Origin: Oehlia diaphana
Lineage: Eukaryota; Glomeromycota; Glomeromycetes; Glomerales; Glomeraceae
Direction of reading: 5' to 3'
NCBI GenBank assembly: GCA_003833135.1
Contig: QZLH01000153.1
Span: 1-64,000, forward strand
DNA: 64,000 nt
Shown here: positions 22,761-35,061 of the stretch, one piece after another
Layout: every line of letters begins with the position of its first letter
Position numbering within the stretch: position 1 is the stretch's first letter
Notes under the pieces: generated by a model
Told to the model about the DNA's origin: nothing
The model's input: only the letters and a program-made list of their open reading frames with translations
Databases searched by the model: none
Position numbers and translations under genes: made by a program

Positions 22761-24129
22761 AGGTAGAAGATATTACTACAGAATTACCTACAAGCTAAAG
22801 ATTATTTGATAAGATCTTTAGAATGTAATTTTCAATCATGGGCATATGTTTTTACTAGCAAATATTTTACTGCTAATGCATAAATAACTTCTCGCAATAA
22901 AGATGAAAATTAAGTATTAAAATGACTTTTTGGAATTCAAACTTTTCATTATGTGAATTATTTAATACATTAGAAGAAAAATATTAAGAAGAAATTGACT
23001 ATTGCAAATTCATAAATTGGCATCAAACTATACTTTAAATCAGATCTCAAAATGTATTAAAATTTATTTTTGGATCAGTAGTACAGTAGCTGAATAAATT
23101 TGTAATGCCAAATATTATGAAGAACAAATAGAACTAAGTCTTTATTATCATGCTGTAAAAATTGATCTTGAAGTTTTGCATTTTAAGAAAATGATAAGAT
23201 TTATGCTATTAATTTTGCTTGATTTATTTCTAATGGCAGTAATTTTTAAAAAATAATTAATTAACTCTTACTTAGATATTTAATGAATCAAATCAATGTA
23301 TTGATAACCTATTTGATTGTCTACAAGTACAAATAAGTTTATTTTTAGAAGACACCTCTTTGATTCTTGAAGTATGGGAGGTTGTATATTTAACAAGTCA
23401 AAAGACATTTCACTTTGTATGTCTTTTAAATAATCCTTTCTCTGCATGTGTATAATCAACAAGACTTATAATTATCTATGTCACCATTTTTACCATGTAA
23501 TAACCCTTATATCTACTGCTAGATCTCACATTGGTTTGGTAAATCAGCATTGGTATAAAGATATATTTCAAGGGACTGATATATTAAATAAAGAATTTGT
23601 TGTTATTTCTTCAATGAATATGTCAGCATTAAAGACACATTCTCTGCCAACACAATTTTTGAATTCAAATGGATCTGCTATTCAAGTTGAAACTTCAGCA
23701 ATAAATACTGAAATAGCTAAATCTATATCAAAAAAATGTAAGTTTGGAGAACTTTGGGGTTTAGGAAGAAAAGTAATGGTTGATGTAATTGAAAACAACA
23801 ATGAGGATACTTACTGAGAACTTTGTAAGGTTTTTCTGTCAATTCAAAAAAAATTGCAGCCAAGAATTGTTGTTGATTATAGTAATGGTGGTGTTAGTAA
23901 CAGTAATAACAACAGCAAAAGTGATAATATCATGAATATTCGAAATCCTGTTGAAAGAAGGCCAAAAGGTCACCCTAAATCAAACAAGAGAATGAAAAAT
24001 ACTTTAGAGTTATCTAATACTAAAACTCAATACACATGTAAATTGTGTAAACAAAAAGGACATAATAGCAAAACATGTAAGGAAAAATTGGATAATGTTA
24101 ATAAAGAGAATGAAGTGTTTGAAAAGTAA
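22761..24129 (+). pseudogene. Dead MULE-type transposase with SWIM finger and zinc knuckle
   Basis: C-terminal half of a Mutator-like transposase, broken by many stops and frameshifts. From 22761 one frame reads AKDYLIRSLECNFQSWA, FTSKYFTANA, stop, TSRNKDEN. This is the SW..F....F.A....TSR..xN block typical of MULE/FAR1 proteins just before the SWIM domain. Near 23360-23500 come WEVVYLTSQ, FHFVCLLNN and LCHHFYHVIT, the latter giving the CxH of the SWIM zinc finger. 23518-23817 contains HIGLVNQHWYKD and a Ser/Asn-rich stretch. 23854-24129 ends with a basic RRPKGHPKSNKR patch and a CKLCKQKGHNSKTC zinc knuckle. The N-terminal catalytic half was not found. Several stops are TAA where CAA is expected. 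Confidence 0.75.
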
Positions 24130-25513
24130 GCTTTATTAAAATATATGCATTAATATGCTTCTAATTACATGTGATTTACTGTTATTAATTACTATAATTG
24201 CTATTCAAATTACGGTTACAAATTATTATAAATGTCATAAAAATTAAAGTATAAAAATTACGTAGTACAACTAAAAAAAATTTGAGTATCGCCATGGTGA
24301 CGGGTCGTCAAATAATATTACCCTAAATATATAATTAAATTTTATATTAAATATTAATTTATATAAGAAATAATGTATTCACCGCACCCTGTGTTAAATT
24401 CATTCAAAATGTCTGAAAGATATTTGATTTATTTGGAATATTTTTGTAAGATCATTTGAATCAATATTACTTAATAAAATATCATAATTTCTGAAATTGT
24501 AAATAGTCATTGGAGATTCAGTATTAACAAGAAAAGTTACAACCTTAATTTTATTCTTTATTTTCAACATTATTATGCAAAAAAGATGGAGATTAAAACT
24601 GTATATATTTCATTGATGTCTTTATTTGAAGTGTCTGAAAGGTATTTGAATAATTGATTTACAAATTAAATAACACAAATCTAATTATTAACAAATTTCA
24701 TCCAGCTGATAATTGGTTCATTCAAATTCAGCAAAATTGAAATCAGGTGGAGAATACATTATAATTGTATGGCATCAATCGTAACATCAATAATAATTCA
24801 ATAAAAACATCATAACACCCATTCGTACTTGTATGTACCTTTCATCTGCTAGTAATTATCAAAAAGTTTGATTTTTAAATATCCAATTGGTTTGAATGCC
24901 AAAACTTTATTAATTATTTCATTTTTTTTTTGAATTTCACCTCGGATATATTTTTTAAAGAATCATTAAATATGTCACATGATCATTTTCGAGCCAATAG
25001 TATTTTCAATTACTTTTTCGCATTAAAAATTTATTCTTCGTTTTTTTTTTGATATCAGATATGATATTTCATGTCTAGTATTGAATTTTTGTCTTGTTCA
25101 AGCTAATGTTGAAAAGAACAAGTTCTAGAAAAACTTGAAAGTTCGTATATCGAATAGAAACTAACAATTAATAAATTTCTTAAACGAGCGCTTCAATAAA
25201 TATCAATAATATATAAATGAATTCTAAAATGAACATTTTGCGCTTAAACGATAAACATATAAAATATTACTCTTTCTTTTATAACATTCTCTTCTCAAGA
25301 TATTTAATACTTTTATTTATTTATACTTTAGTAAATAACGTACGCTCGGCAAAATCTTGGGAGTTCAGCTTTTGTATGAATATTATATAAATAAAGTCTG
25401 TTGCAAATTAAAATATATATTGATAAATATATAATAATAATAAAAAATAAAATATTATTTATTTGAAACAAATGAGAATTATATTTCGTTTTTACAGTGT
25501 CTGTGATATCCAT
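24130..25513. other. AT-rich intergenic region
   Basis: 1.4 kb with no supported gene. Nothing structured was found except scattered homopolymer runs. It includes the 3' flank of the TIP30-like gene. Confidence 0.6.
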
Positions 25514-26548
25514 TCAACTTGCAATTTCATGAATTTTTTGATGATTAATTGTTTCAATGAGAGTTCCATTATCCGCAAGAGTAATTTCAGGATCCTCAAA
25601 TTCAATTTCTTCAGTAGCAACTTTTCTCATAGCTAATGTATAATGCATGTAAAATAAATAAAAGGAAAGGAAAGGAAAGGAAAGGAGAGAAAAAAAAAAC
25701 CTAAAAACTTACCTTTACCAACTACATCTACATGTACAATAGCTCTTCTTGGGATAACATAATCGATCAAATTAACAAATAAAACAAACAACAATTCAAT
25801 GTATCTGAAATTATATCTAACTCTATCGGCTTTTAGAACACCTGGACGAAATATAGTAACTTTATTAAACCCAATTTCAGTTAATTCCTGTTCAATTTCG
25901 CCTTTGGTTTTCATATATAAAAATGATGATTTCGGATTCGCTCCAGCGGAAGAGCAATAAAGAAATTGTAAATCCTCTGAAGGATTCTGTTGTCTAATTA
26001 ATTTAGCCGCATTTATTACGTAATCTTTATCAATTTTAACAAAATTTTCTACGGACCCTGCTTCTGCCCTGGTTGTACCTAATGTACAAAATACGGTACT
26101 ATGCAGAAAGAAAAATGAGATGTCAAATAAAGAAATTTTAGTTTCATACCGATTTATAATTTAATTTATTTTGGTAACTTACTCGTATGAACCAGTAAAT
26201 GCTTCCTTGTGATCATCTAATTTTTCAAAACTAACGACCTTTTGAATCTACAAGGATTTATTCGTTATTTAATAAAGAAAAAAAAAATATTTTTACAAAA
26301 TGTAATGTTAAATACATACAAGAGCTTCTTTATTAGGACCATTATATTCAAATTCTCTACGGCCAATTGTAGTAATGGTCTTATAGTTTCCACTTTTTAA
26401 CAAGTCAATCAAAAGAGCCTTGCCGACCGCACCTATAATTTTTTTACAAAACATGAACATTGTAATATATACCGTGTACATACACGCATACAATATATTT
26501 TGTCATACCTGTTGCACCTAAGAATAAAGCACTTCTGTTATTAGACAT
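25514..26548 (-). CDS. HTATIP2/TIP30-like atypical short-chain dehydrogenase
   Basis: Five exons, 26548-26509, 26432-26320, 26247-26183, 26098-25713 and 25632-25514, join in phase to 240 aa. The N-terminus LFLGATGAVGKALL holds the Rossmann GxxGxxG (11-17), split by intron 1. A basic IGRREF follows strand 2, as in NADPH-binding TIP30 proteins. FCTLGTTRAEAGS is the family block after strand 4. CSSAGANPKSSFLY then MKTKGE gives the YxxxK pair Y134/K138, and TIFRPG follows. The human homologue HTATIP2 (242 aa) is an NADPH-binding oxidoreductase-like protein tied to nuclear import and transcription; the function in fungi is unknown. Intron 4 contains a short AGGAA tandem repeat at about 25661-25685. 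Confidence 0.9.
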
Positions 26549-28256
26549 TTTTGAATTTCAGTTAAATTAAATTTGCGAAAAAGAATTTGAATAAGAAAAT
26601 TTTTGAATTTCAGTTAAAATTAAAATTGCGAAAAAAATTTGAAATAGAAAAAAAAGGAAAAGGGATATGGCTTATATTTATAGATCACGAACGAAAAGTG
26701 AATGTGGTTATTTCATTTTATTACTTTTATTTCCAAATCCGGTTTTCGGATATTCTGAATTTTAACTACAATGACCGAGCTATCAGGGTTAATACAAAAT
26801 AAAAGGGTGAAGCATTTTGTGTAATCCGATAATCTTTTTTAAAATCATCCAAATAAATGTTATTAATAAAATGTATTTTCGATTTATTATTTAAGACCCG
26901 AATATAAGTTTTTCTCTCTTAAAGCTTTCTTTAAAATCTTAAACATATTATAATTTCTAGTTGAAATAATATTGCACGGCCTTTCCCAACGTTAAAAGTG
27001 TGATTGGCAGGATCATCCACGCTTTCCATACGAGAATAATTATTTTGAAGTCATGGGATCATATTTAATGATTTAATGTGAATATCTTTATTTGATACTA
27101 ACGTGTAAATTTTTGTAATATGATTGAAAAAAAAAGTAATGATATGCTAAAATATTACGAATGGTCAATTATTTTAAGAAATGCATAATGATGTCATAAT
27201 TAAATGATAGAGTTAATAATAGACTTGAAATTTGGGGATAGAATCAAAGGTCAATATGGAGAGATGGGCTCATATGCGTTCATATAGGCCCGAATTATAC
27301 CGATTTACCGGAATTATGACTTTGCCGGCAATATATCATATATGATGTATTCAGACCAAAATTTGTGAAAATCCCATTAACCAGAAAAGTTACTTTGGTT
27401 CTATTAATTGATCCAAATTCTAGAGAGAAGGTATTGGTTTTTTATTGGTTTATTACTTCACATTTTCATATATATATTTCATTAATTAGTAAAGTTTATG
27501 TGAAGTTAAGGGATATCTTAAACAAAGATTTTTGATTGGCTGAAATATGAATAACATAATAGCTCTTGAACAGTCACACAATTTCATTTATCAATAGATG
27601 TTATTCAAGATCTTATCTTGAAGACAAAAAGGAAGGGTATTTTAAACACACTATTTGCTTGTTTCAGCCTAAACTATATTGAATGATCGATTATCTTTTA
27701 CGTAAACCATTATTAGATCCTTGGATTGTCAAATTTGACATTTTATTGAGCCACGAATAACAATGTGATGAAATTTAGAATGAACTAAATATTTCAAATA
27801 ACGTGTATTATAGATCAAGTGAAGATCATATAAAAATTACGTGATTAGCTTCTCTTTTTTTTTGATAATTTGATAATTTACAAATTTCTTAAAAGCGTAT
27901 TCTTTATTTGAGCAAAAAGCGATAAAAAATCATAAATAATTCAATTAATAGCGTTGTTGAATGAAATGAATGAATGCGCTAATAAATGAATGAAAGGAAT
28001 GAAATGAACGCTAATTAGTTATATATATTATTGGGAATAAAGGTAATAATAATAATAATATGTATAATAAATATTTCTTAGTATAGCATAGTAAAAATAA
28101 AAAATAAAAATAAAAATCGTGAGTGAGGAATTCTTTTTTTTTTAAATCATATATTACATTTGGGTATTTATCTAAACGACTTTAAACAATAATTCATTAT
28201 TTTAGCAAAATCATATAAAGTAGTAATTATTTTTTTTTTATAAAGAAAATTAAATG
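26549..28256. other. Intergenic region upstream of the TIP30-like gene
   Basis: 1.7 kb without a recognisable gene. Short degenerate repeats of GAATGAATGAAATG lie at about 27958-28010. An ORF at 26587-26802 is lysine-rich antisense noise from the TIP30-like 5' flank. Confidence 0.55.
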
Positions 28257-28882
28257 TTATTCGTAGTCGCAAGTGACTCTTGCGAGTTGTTCTGAACTTA
28301 AGTTATAGCATCTTCTTGATCTTGAAGGATTATTTTTTAAGGCCATCAAGACTTCTTGTAAGCTTATACCATTTTTTCCACTAACACTCATAACTGAAGA
28401 TGTCTCCATATGTTTTGATGAATGTTTAGCTTTTATTTCCAGTCTCATCTTAGAAGATGAGAACATTCTTTTAAATATACCGTCATGTTCATTTTCATCA
28501 TATAATTCAAATTTAAGCATTTTATGAGGTTCAATTGAACAAATTTTAAATTTATTCCTAGTTGTAAATCTTTGTGATAATTTTCGATGTGAAGTGAATC
28601 GAGTTTCATTATCAAATCCACAAAGAACATTTCCATTAGATTTCATCCAGTTAAAGATTGAATCTTTCGTTCCAATGACTATGAATTTTGATCTAGAGGG
28701 CGTAAGGTGAATTTTATGAAGATCGTCAGGAACAATAAGTTTAGTTGAATCGACAATGTCGCCTAAAGAAAAAAATGCAATTTATTTACAATTTTAAAAA
28801 CCGAGAAAAAAAAAAATCAGTCTCAAACATGATAAAGAAAGAACGATTATACACTACCTACTGGATATCCATATATAACCAT
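28257..28882 (-). CDS. Unrecognised protein, probably two exons
   Basis: The main exon is 28762-28257, opening at an AG acceptor (TTCTTTAG before 28762) and ending in a TAA stop. A small first exon 28882-28858 (start MVIYGYPV, donor GTAGTG) joins in phase to give 176 aa, but the donor is weak, so the 5' end is uncertain. An alternative upstream segment near 30000-30060 has a strong donor (GTACGT) and a hydrophobic stretch, but no start codon. Seen in the protein: STKLIVPDDLHKIHL near the N-terminus, a basic middle (FTSHRKLSQRFTTRNKFK), EPHKMLKFELYDENEHDG, and a Ser/Lys-rich C-terminal half with RSRRC. No transmembrane segment lies in the main exon. I do not recognise the family. That it is a real gene is suggested by the long open frame and the splice acceptor. 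Confidence 0.55.
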
Positions 28883-30501
28883 CTTTACATATCTTTTTTT
28901 TCATTAAGAGTTTTTTTTTTTAAAAAAAGAATAGTCATTAATGTGAAAAAAAATTTTATTTCGAATTTTGCTGCTTTTAAAAATGAAAAGCTACGATGTG
29001 CATATATGATCGATGAAATTTTTTAACCAATAAATTCTACACGTTATCTTTAAAAGGTTCAACGGAACAAAAGTTAAATAACTTTCAAGAGATTACTTAA
29101 CTAGGAAAAAAAAAAAAAAATTTCCATTATATTAATATTAGCGGTTCCATAATTTTTAATTGTTTTATATCCAGTTAAGATTACGATCGATCTTTGACAG
29201 ATTTAATTTTAAATTTTTAATTTCTATGATAATCCTGGGTCAAATTCAACGAATGAACTTTCAGTAATTATCAATGCGCAATAATGATCAAATTTAGTTG
29301 GATAACCCCCCGTTTTTAGTATAACCGAATAAAGAATTCTTTATTTCCCTTTTGTCCCAAAAAAAAAAGGGCTATCTCGTATGATATAAATGATGAAATA
29401 TAATTTTTTTTTTTTTCAATGTGATTCCCTCGAAAGGTATTGAAACTATTGAACCATTAAAGTATCAAAAAAAGATCAATCGATCACTTGTTTTAACTTT
29501 AGCATTCACGTGGAAATTAGCCAATTAAAATTCTTCGCGAATTTGATATCCCGAAAACCCGATCGAAATTTTGGTGGGCTTACCATTTATAACCGATTTT
29601 TATTCAAATTCACATGAAAATTAATTCGTAAATTATGAGATAAACATTATTTAAATCTGTGCTACGCCTATCGATCCTTTGTGAGTTCTAATTTTGATCG
29701 TTACATCAAATATGATTTCTCATGCTTGGCTGACTGGCTTCTTTGTGAGAACATAACACCGCATTACTCTAATTACCAATAAAATTCCAAATTATGATTG
29801 CAAAAATAAAATCTCATTTTTACTCGTTATGAATTTAGTCTTTTGAATTTCTTTTATGTTTAATTCAGATCTACAACCGAAAAAATATGATTAATATTCA
29901 ATGACAAAGTTTTTCTATCACCCGTTAAATTCCGATATTATATGTTAAACGTGTTCGGTTGAAATATACTAAACTATAAAGAAAAATCTTGACTACGTAC
30001 CATTAGTTACGATAACTCTGATGGCCAAAAACCAGATTATTACAAAGAATAACTTAATTGAGATATCATAAGATAAATTATACAACGGTCCCAAAATACA
30101 TTTGCGTAATTTTCACTTCTTTTCAAAAATTCTAACGTGATATATTTTACTCTCACAGATCTCTAATTAAATTGAAGTGGGATGACAACTGAATATTAAG
30201 GACTATCAAGGGAAGTTCACACTATATCCATTTTTTTTATTTAGTTATGAAAATGTACATCAGGATAGTACAATATGAGAAAAGTGAAAAGGGTGAAATT
30301 ACAAACACAATCAACGTAAATTTGATATAAAAAAATTCGAATATAATATGACTCGCTCATTGATCACTTAATCACTTTATCATTCATACTTCCAAATAAG
30401 TAGGAAAGAAGAAAGCCAGTAACCACAAAAAGTTTTAATTTTACAACAGAGATAAAAAAATTATTTGAAAAAATAGTAAAGAAAATTTATTAGAAGCATC
30501 T
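28883..30501. other. Intergenic region
   Basis: 1.6 kb containing homopolymer runs and no supported gene. A possible upstream exon for the neighbouring unrecognised gene (minus strand, about 30060-30002, donor GTACGT) is noted but lacks a start codon. Confidence 0.5.
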
Positions 30502-31353
30502 TTAAAAAACTTTCTTAATGTAAATGCCATATGGTCGTATATCATCCCCAGTCGGTGCAATCCAATATTCACCAATGTTCGTTTTCATCTTTGAAATCTT
30601 AATTAACTTTTTGGATTAACTCTATTCTGAATTACAACTATATAATAGGATCCTTTATGAGCGAATTTCAAAGAATATTCAGCAGCTACATTAATATCAG
30701 GTGTAGAATAAATTCCTACACCAAATCTAAATCTTTTACCCTTACTCAGAAGATAACCATTTTCGACAATTGATCTACAATTATATATGACAATTCCATG
30801 ATAACAAACTAATAAAATATTTAAAAAGATCAATCTTTTTATGAAATAATAATAATAATAATCATAATAATCTAATACCTGGCCATTCATTTTGTGTTGA
30901 ATGTTGTTCACTTTTTCTGCCTTCAGCACCAAGCCAAGTGTTGTCTTCATATTTATCCAGAACCTTGAGGGCAAATCTTTTCCAACCATAGGGACGGTTA
31001 TAATTAAAATTCCCTCTCATAAAAGTTCTTTTATTGTCATTAATATTTGTAAAATCATAATTATATCTTGTATCAAGTTGATCTGGAGGAATAAATAATT
31101 CAAGTGATCCTATATCAACTACTTTTTTAAAGTTTATAATATCACTTGAAACTATACTATAACTAGTCAATATATATTCTAATTCTTCATGGAATTTTGA
31201 TTTTAATTCAAAAATTGGTACAACTGATATTAAAAGATTCAGCATACAAATTTGCATATATAAAAATTTCAAATAATGTGCATATTCTGCACATGATTTA
31301 AAATCTAAATTTTCAACACTGTTTTCATCTATATGTACAGAACTAAAAGCCAT
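30502..31353 (-). CDS. PARP-like (ADP-ribosyltransferase fold) family protein, frameshifted
   Basis: Exon 1 is 31353-30879 and exon 2 starts at 30808; they join in phase. Exon 1 ends in a conserved block, NYNRPYGWKRFALKVLDKYE then NTWLG and STQNEWPG. Exon 2 begins VCYHGI (H162), continues NGYLLSKGKRFRFGVGIYST with a Tyr at about 192, then AAEYSLKFAHKGSYY and NRVNPK. The HG and GIY blocks fit the His and Tyr of the H-Y-E triad of PARP-type ADP-ribosyltransferases (inference). After NRVNPK the frame hits TAA, but a shift of one base in the T5 run at 30608-30612 restores an open frame (GEYWIAPTGDDIRPYGI) to a stop at 30502. That is either a sequencing error in a homopolymer or a recent frameshift. 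It belongs, as I recall, to a large lineage-expanded Rhizophagus family. The substrate is unknown. Confidence 0.65.
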
Positions 31354-31679
31354 TTTATCAGTTTTACAAATAAAATAAAAAGCAAATATTATTATAGATT
31401 CACAAGCTACTATAAATACTTTACAGAAGCTTTAAGTTTTCAAGTGATATCATTTTAATATCAATTTAATATCAAAGTAATATCAAAATAAAGTATTATT
31501 ATTTCAATATCACATCGATATTAAATTAATATTAAAATGATATTAAAATGATATCAAAATGTTATCGTTAAAATAAACTTAATGATATTGATTCTATATT
31601 AATTAAAACTAGTATTAATTACATAAGAATAAATATAATAAATAAAAAAAATAAAATACAAGCATAATGCAAATATAAA
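31354..31679. repeat. Short-period ATATTAAAAT/ATATCAAAAT repeats
   Basis: Between about 31446 and 31565 the sequence is a run of imperfect AATATCAA and TGATATTAAAA units in both orientations. This lies directly upstream of the PARP-like gene. No gene is present. Confidence 0.55.
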
Positions 31680-34600
31680 AATAGTATAATTAATCTTAAA
31701 TGATTTTGTAATAATTTTAAAATACTACTAAAATACATTTAATATATCAAAATATTTTTATTATACTTTTGTTATTATTTTATAACTGTATTATATCTAG
31801 ATCTATAAAAATATCTCAAGATAATATCACAATAATTTTTTAATATATTTATTATTATTTTATTATTAATTTTGATATTATTTTAATATTTTAATTTCAA
31901 AAATACCTTAAAAATATTTTAATATATTTTAAAAATTTTACAAAAAAAATTGCACAATTATTTATATCTAGATCTATAAAAATATTTCAAAAAATTGGCT
32001 ATTTATAATAAAGTAACAAATAATTAAAAATAAAGCTAGTAAAGTTAAAGGTCATTTAGAAGTCAAAGGTAATAAGAAGCAAATAGGATGGTAAAAAATA
32101 ATACAAAAAAACTAACTTGCATTAATAATAAAAATTTATAATAAAAGGATTTAATATATGATATTTACTGGAATAGTAAAATAGTTAATAGACACATCAA
32201 AAAATTTATAAATAATTTGTATAAATCTATATTAGATGCAGCATGTCTTTCAACTATATATATATAGATCAGTCTTTTTAAATATAACTAATACAATAGA
32301 AGAAAAAGTTACTTAGATACTGTTCAAAAAAATATAGGATTCAACTGCATAATATTACTAATAAATAACAGATTTATCAAACACTTAAAACTTTTAAATT
32401 GTTTGCTTCCAACTTTAGAAATTATAAAGAAAAGAAGATATACAGTGTGTAACAAAAAAATCAGAATTAAAAAATTGTCTGTAATGCCATGATGATCACA
32501 CCAAATTATATGCAAAATAGCTTGTTTGAAAACTGAAAACCTGTAGATTTTATCAATAGCAAATTAAAACGGTATCTAATATAGTAATTTTTTTATAATT
32601 AAGCTTACAATAATAATTTTTTTAAATTAAAATTTTTTATAACTAATTTAGAATTAATATGTGTTTCTTTGCATAAAGTGCAATAAATAGTCAAAAAAAT
32701 TTTTTTTAATTTATACTTTTCTATTGATCTTAATAACATTTAAGAAATTTTTAATGACTTTGTGTTCATTCTAAATTCACAATTTCACATTATATTTTTT
32801 TTTCAAAAATCAACATTTGTAATAATTTTTCAAGAAGTAAAAAAAGTATTATGATTATGAAAGATGTCAAAATGTAGTTCTAATATTCAAGTTTATTTTG
32901 CATTTTAAATGATAAAAATTGGATTTATTTTGAGCGAACTACTTTATTAAAAATGGCTAATTTTTTAAAATATTTTTATAGACCTAAATACAATGGCTTT
33001 TAAAACAATTGTGCAATTATTTTATAAAATTTTTAAAATATATCAAAATATTTTTAAGGTATTTTTGAAAGAGAAAATTTATTCCTCACCCAGATGATTT
33101 CTTACCCCCTATTATGTAATAAATTTTGATTGGCTGATGTAGCTTTACAATTACATCATGCCAGTCAATTAGTTATTTGTTTACTTCCTTTTAGTTTCAC
33201 GTCAAAAATATACATATGGATCGCATTTTTTCTTTCTTTTAGGTTTCAGGCTCTTTCAATTTCGCACTCAAAGGTATATTTTTTCATTTCTTTAATTTTC
33301 TTTTTCTTTTTTACTTTTGCTTCATTTTTACTAACTTTGTTTTATTTCTTTTTATGGGATTTTTTATTTATTATTGTCCACTTTACATTCATTTCCCTTT
33401 CGTCTTTGTCTTTATCCCTATTTGTTTCATTTTCCTTTTTCAATTCATATCCTTTTTTTTTTATTTTCCCTTTCATTTTCATTTATGTTTTTTCACTTTG
33501 TTTTTCCTTTCATTTTTATCTTTGTTCCCGTTATTTTCATTTTCTTTTTATTTTCTTCCTCCTTTTAGGTTCTTAAAACTTGGCTAAAAGAAAAAGAAAA
33601 ATAAAGAAACAACTGGTTAGTAAAAATAAATTATAAATGAAAAATGAAAACGAAAAAAAATATACTCACCTGAAATCTTGGAGATTTACTGAAACCTAAA
33701 GAAGTAAGAAAGAAATGGGTCCTTCCAGTTTCATAATCAAGGTATGTTCTTTTCTTTTTTTTATTTACTACTTTTCAATTCTTTTTATTTTTAGGTTTTG
33801 TTCTTGTTGTTTATATTTGATCTTAATCTTTCCCTTTCATTTTTTTCAGGTTTCGGACTTTTAGATTTTTTCTTTGTTTAGATTTTAGTGGCTCCCAAAT
33901 TTTTCTCTTTTTTTAGATTTTTGATTCTCTTTGAGTGAGTAGTTTTATTTCTGTTATTTTTAATTTTTGGTTGTTATTTCCTCGTCTTTATTACTAACAA
34001 TTTTTCATTTTCTTTTCCTTTTATGATCTTTTCATCATTTCATTTTCATTTTGTTTGTTTCATTTCTGTTTCATTTTTATCCTTCTTCATTTCGTTTTCA
34101 TTTCTCTTCGTTTTAATTCCCCTTCTTTTCCATTTTCTCTTCTTAATCCTCTCCCTTTCCCTTTGTTTCATTTTCGTTCTTTTCCTTTTCATATTCCCTT
34201 CCATTTTCCTCCTTTCGTTCTTATTTTTATTCCTTTTTCCTCTCATTTTTTCTCCAACTTCGCTCTCCTGCCTTTCATTTTTGTTTCTTTTTCTTTGCTT
34301 TTTATTACTTTTCATTATCTTTGCTTCTTCGATATTGATATCATCATTCATCTCGCTCATTTTCAACATCAAGAACATCAAGATCATCGATATCATCAAA
34401 CATCGAATGTTTCATTAAACATTTCATATATTTCTTGTATTATTCTTGGTTTATCATTTTGGATGTATTTTTAATCTTTGATTGGGTTGATTTCTATTTC
34501 TCTGGCTTTCGGATCACTTTATGTGTCAAATAAATATTGCTATTAAATTATATCTATCACTTTATCTTTTTATCTCCATGTTTTTTCATTATTATTGATA

Positions 34601-35061
34601 CTAATTATGTAAATTTAATTTTGAACATTTGTATTTTATTCTTCTATTAATAACAATAAACTTTCAAAAGAATAAAATTACAAATAAATTATATGTTATG
34701 CCGCGTTACTGAAAAATTTTAAAGTTAAAAAAATTAGCCAATCAAAAATAAGCCAACTAAAAATATTTATCACGTGATAGGGTGAGTAATAATATTACTC
34801 ACCTGGGGTGAGGAATAAATTCACCCTTTTTGAAATTAAAATATCAAAATAATATTAAAGTTTATTAAATTACTATAATAATAAAATAATAATAAATATA
34901 TTAAAAAATTATTGTGATATTATTTTGAGATATTTTTATAGACCTAGATACAATACAATTACAAAATAATAACAAAAGTATAATAAAAACATTTTGATAT
35001 ATTAAATGTACTTTAGTAGTATTTTAAAATTATTATATAATCATTTCAAAAAATTATACTA
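31680..35061. mobile_element. Long inverted-repeat (foldback) element, right arm split by an insertion
   Basis: The left arm 31680-32012 (about 330 bp) has an inverted counterpart in two pieces. 31906-32012 pairs with 32938-33060 (for example AATTGTGCAATTATTT and TTAAGGTATTTTTGAAA on the right). 31680-31905 pairs with 34836-35061 (for example TTATTGTGATATTATTTTGA and AAAATACTACTAAA). The gap in the right arm is exactly the MULE-type element at 33071-34826. The outer ends read ATAGTATAATT in both arms. The loop 32013-32937 has no coding sequence. Removing the insertion leaves an element of about 1.6 kb. Class unknown; a target duplication is not clear. Confidence 0.75.
33071..34826. mobile_element. 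MULE-type non-autonomous element with polypyrimidine core
   Basis: The 1756-bp element is flanked by the exact 9-bp duplication TTTTTGAAA (33062-33070 and 34827-34835). The intact opposite arm of the host element shows this site only once, proving insertion. The inverted ends share AATTTATTCCTCACCC and extend, with gaps, about 75 bp to a TTGATTGGCT block. Long inverted ends plus a 9-bp duplication are Mutator-superfamily hallmarks. The right end contains a perfect palindrome, GGTGAGTAATA and TATTACTCACC around one A, at 34781-34803, and a CACGTG at 34771-34776. About 33220-34320 is nearly pure C/T on the plus strand apart from an A-rich block at about 33575-33720. The F/S-rich plus frames and K/R/E-rich minus frame there are composition artefacts, or at best a captured low-complexity gene. 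No transposase. Confidence 0.85.

Noticed and set aside
23280..23462. Minus-strand ORF in the MULE region
   Set aside because: The plus strand of the same bases reads as the MULE segment before the SWIM finger (WEVVYLTSQ, FHFVCLLNN), so the minus frame is a shadow.
33130..34474. Several plus-strand ORFs rich in Phe/Ser/Leu that look like membrane proteins
   Set aside because: They come from the polypyrimidine tract: all three plus frames are open and give the same F/S/L composition, with no membrane-protein motif.
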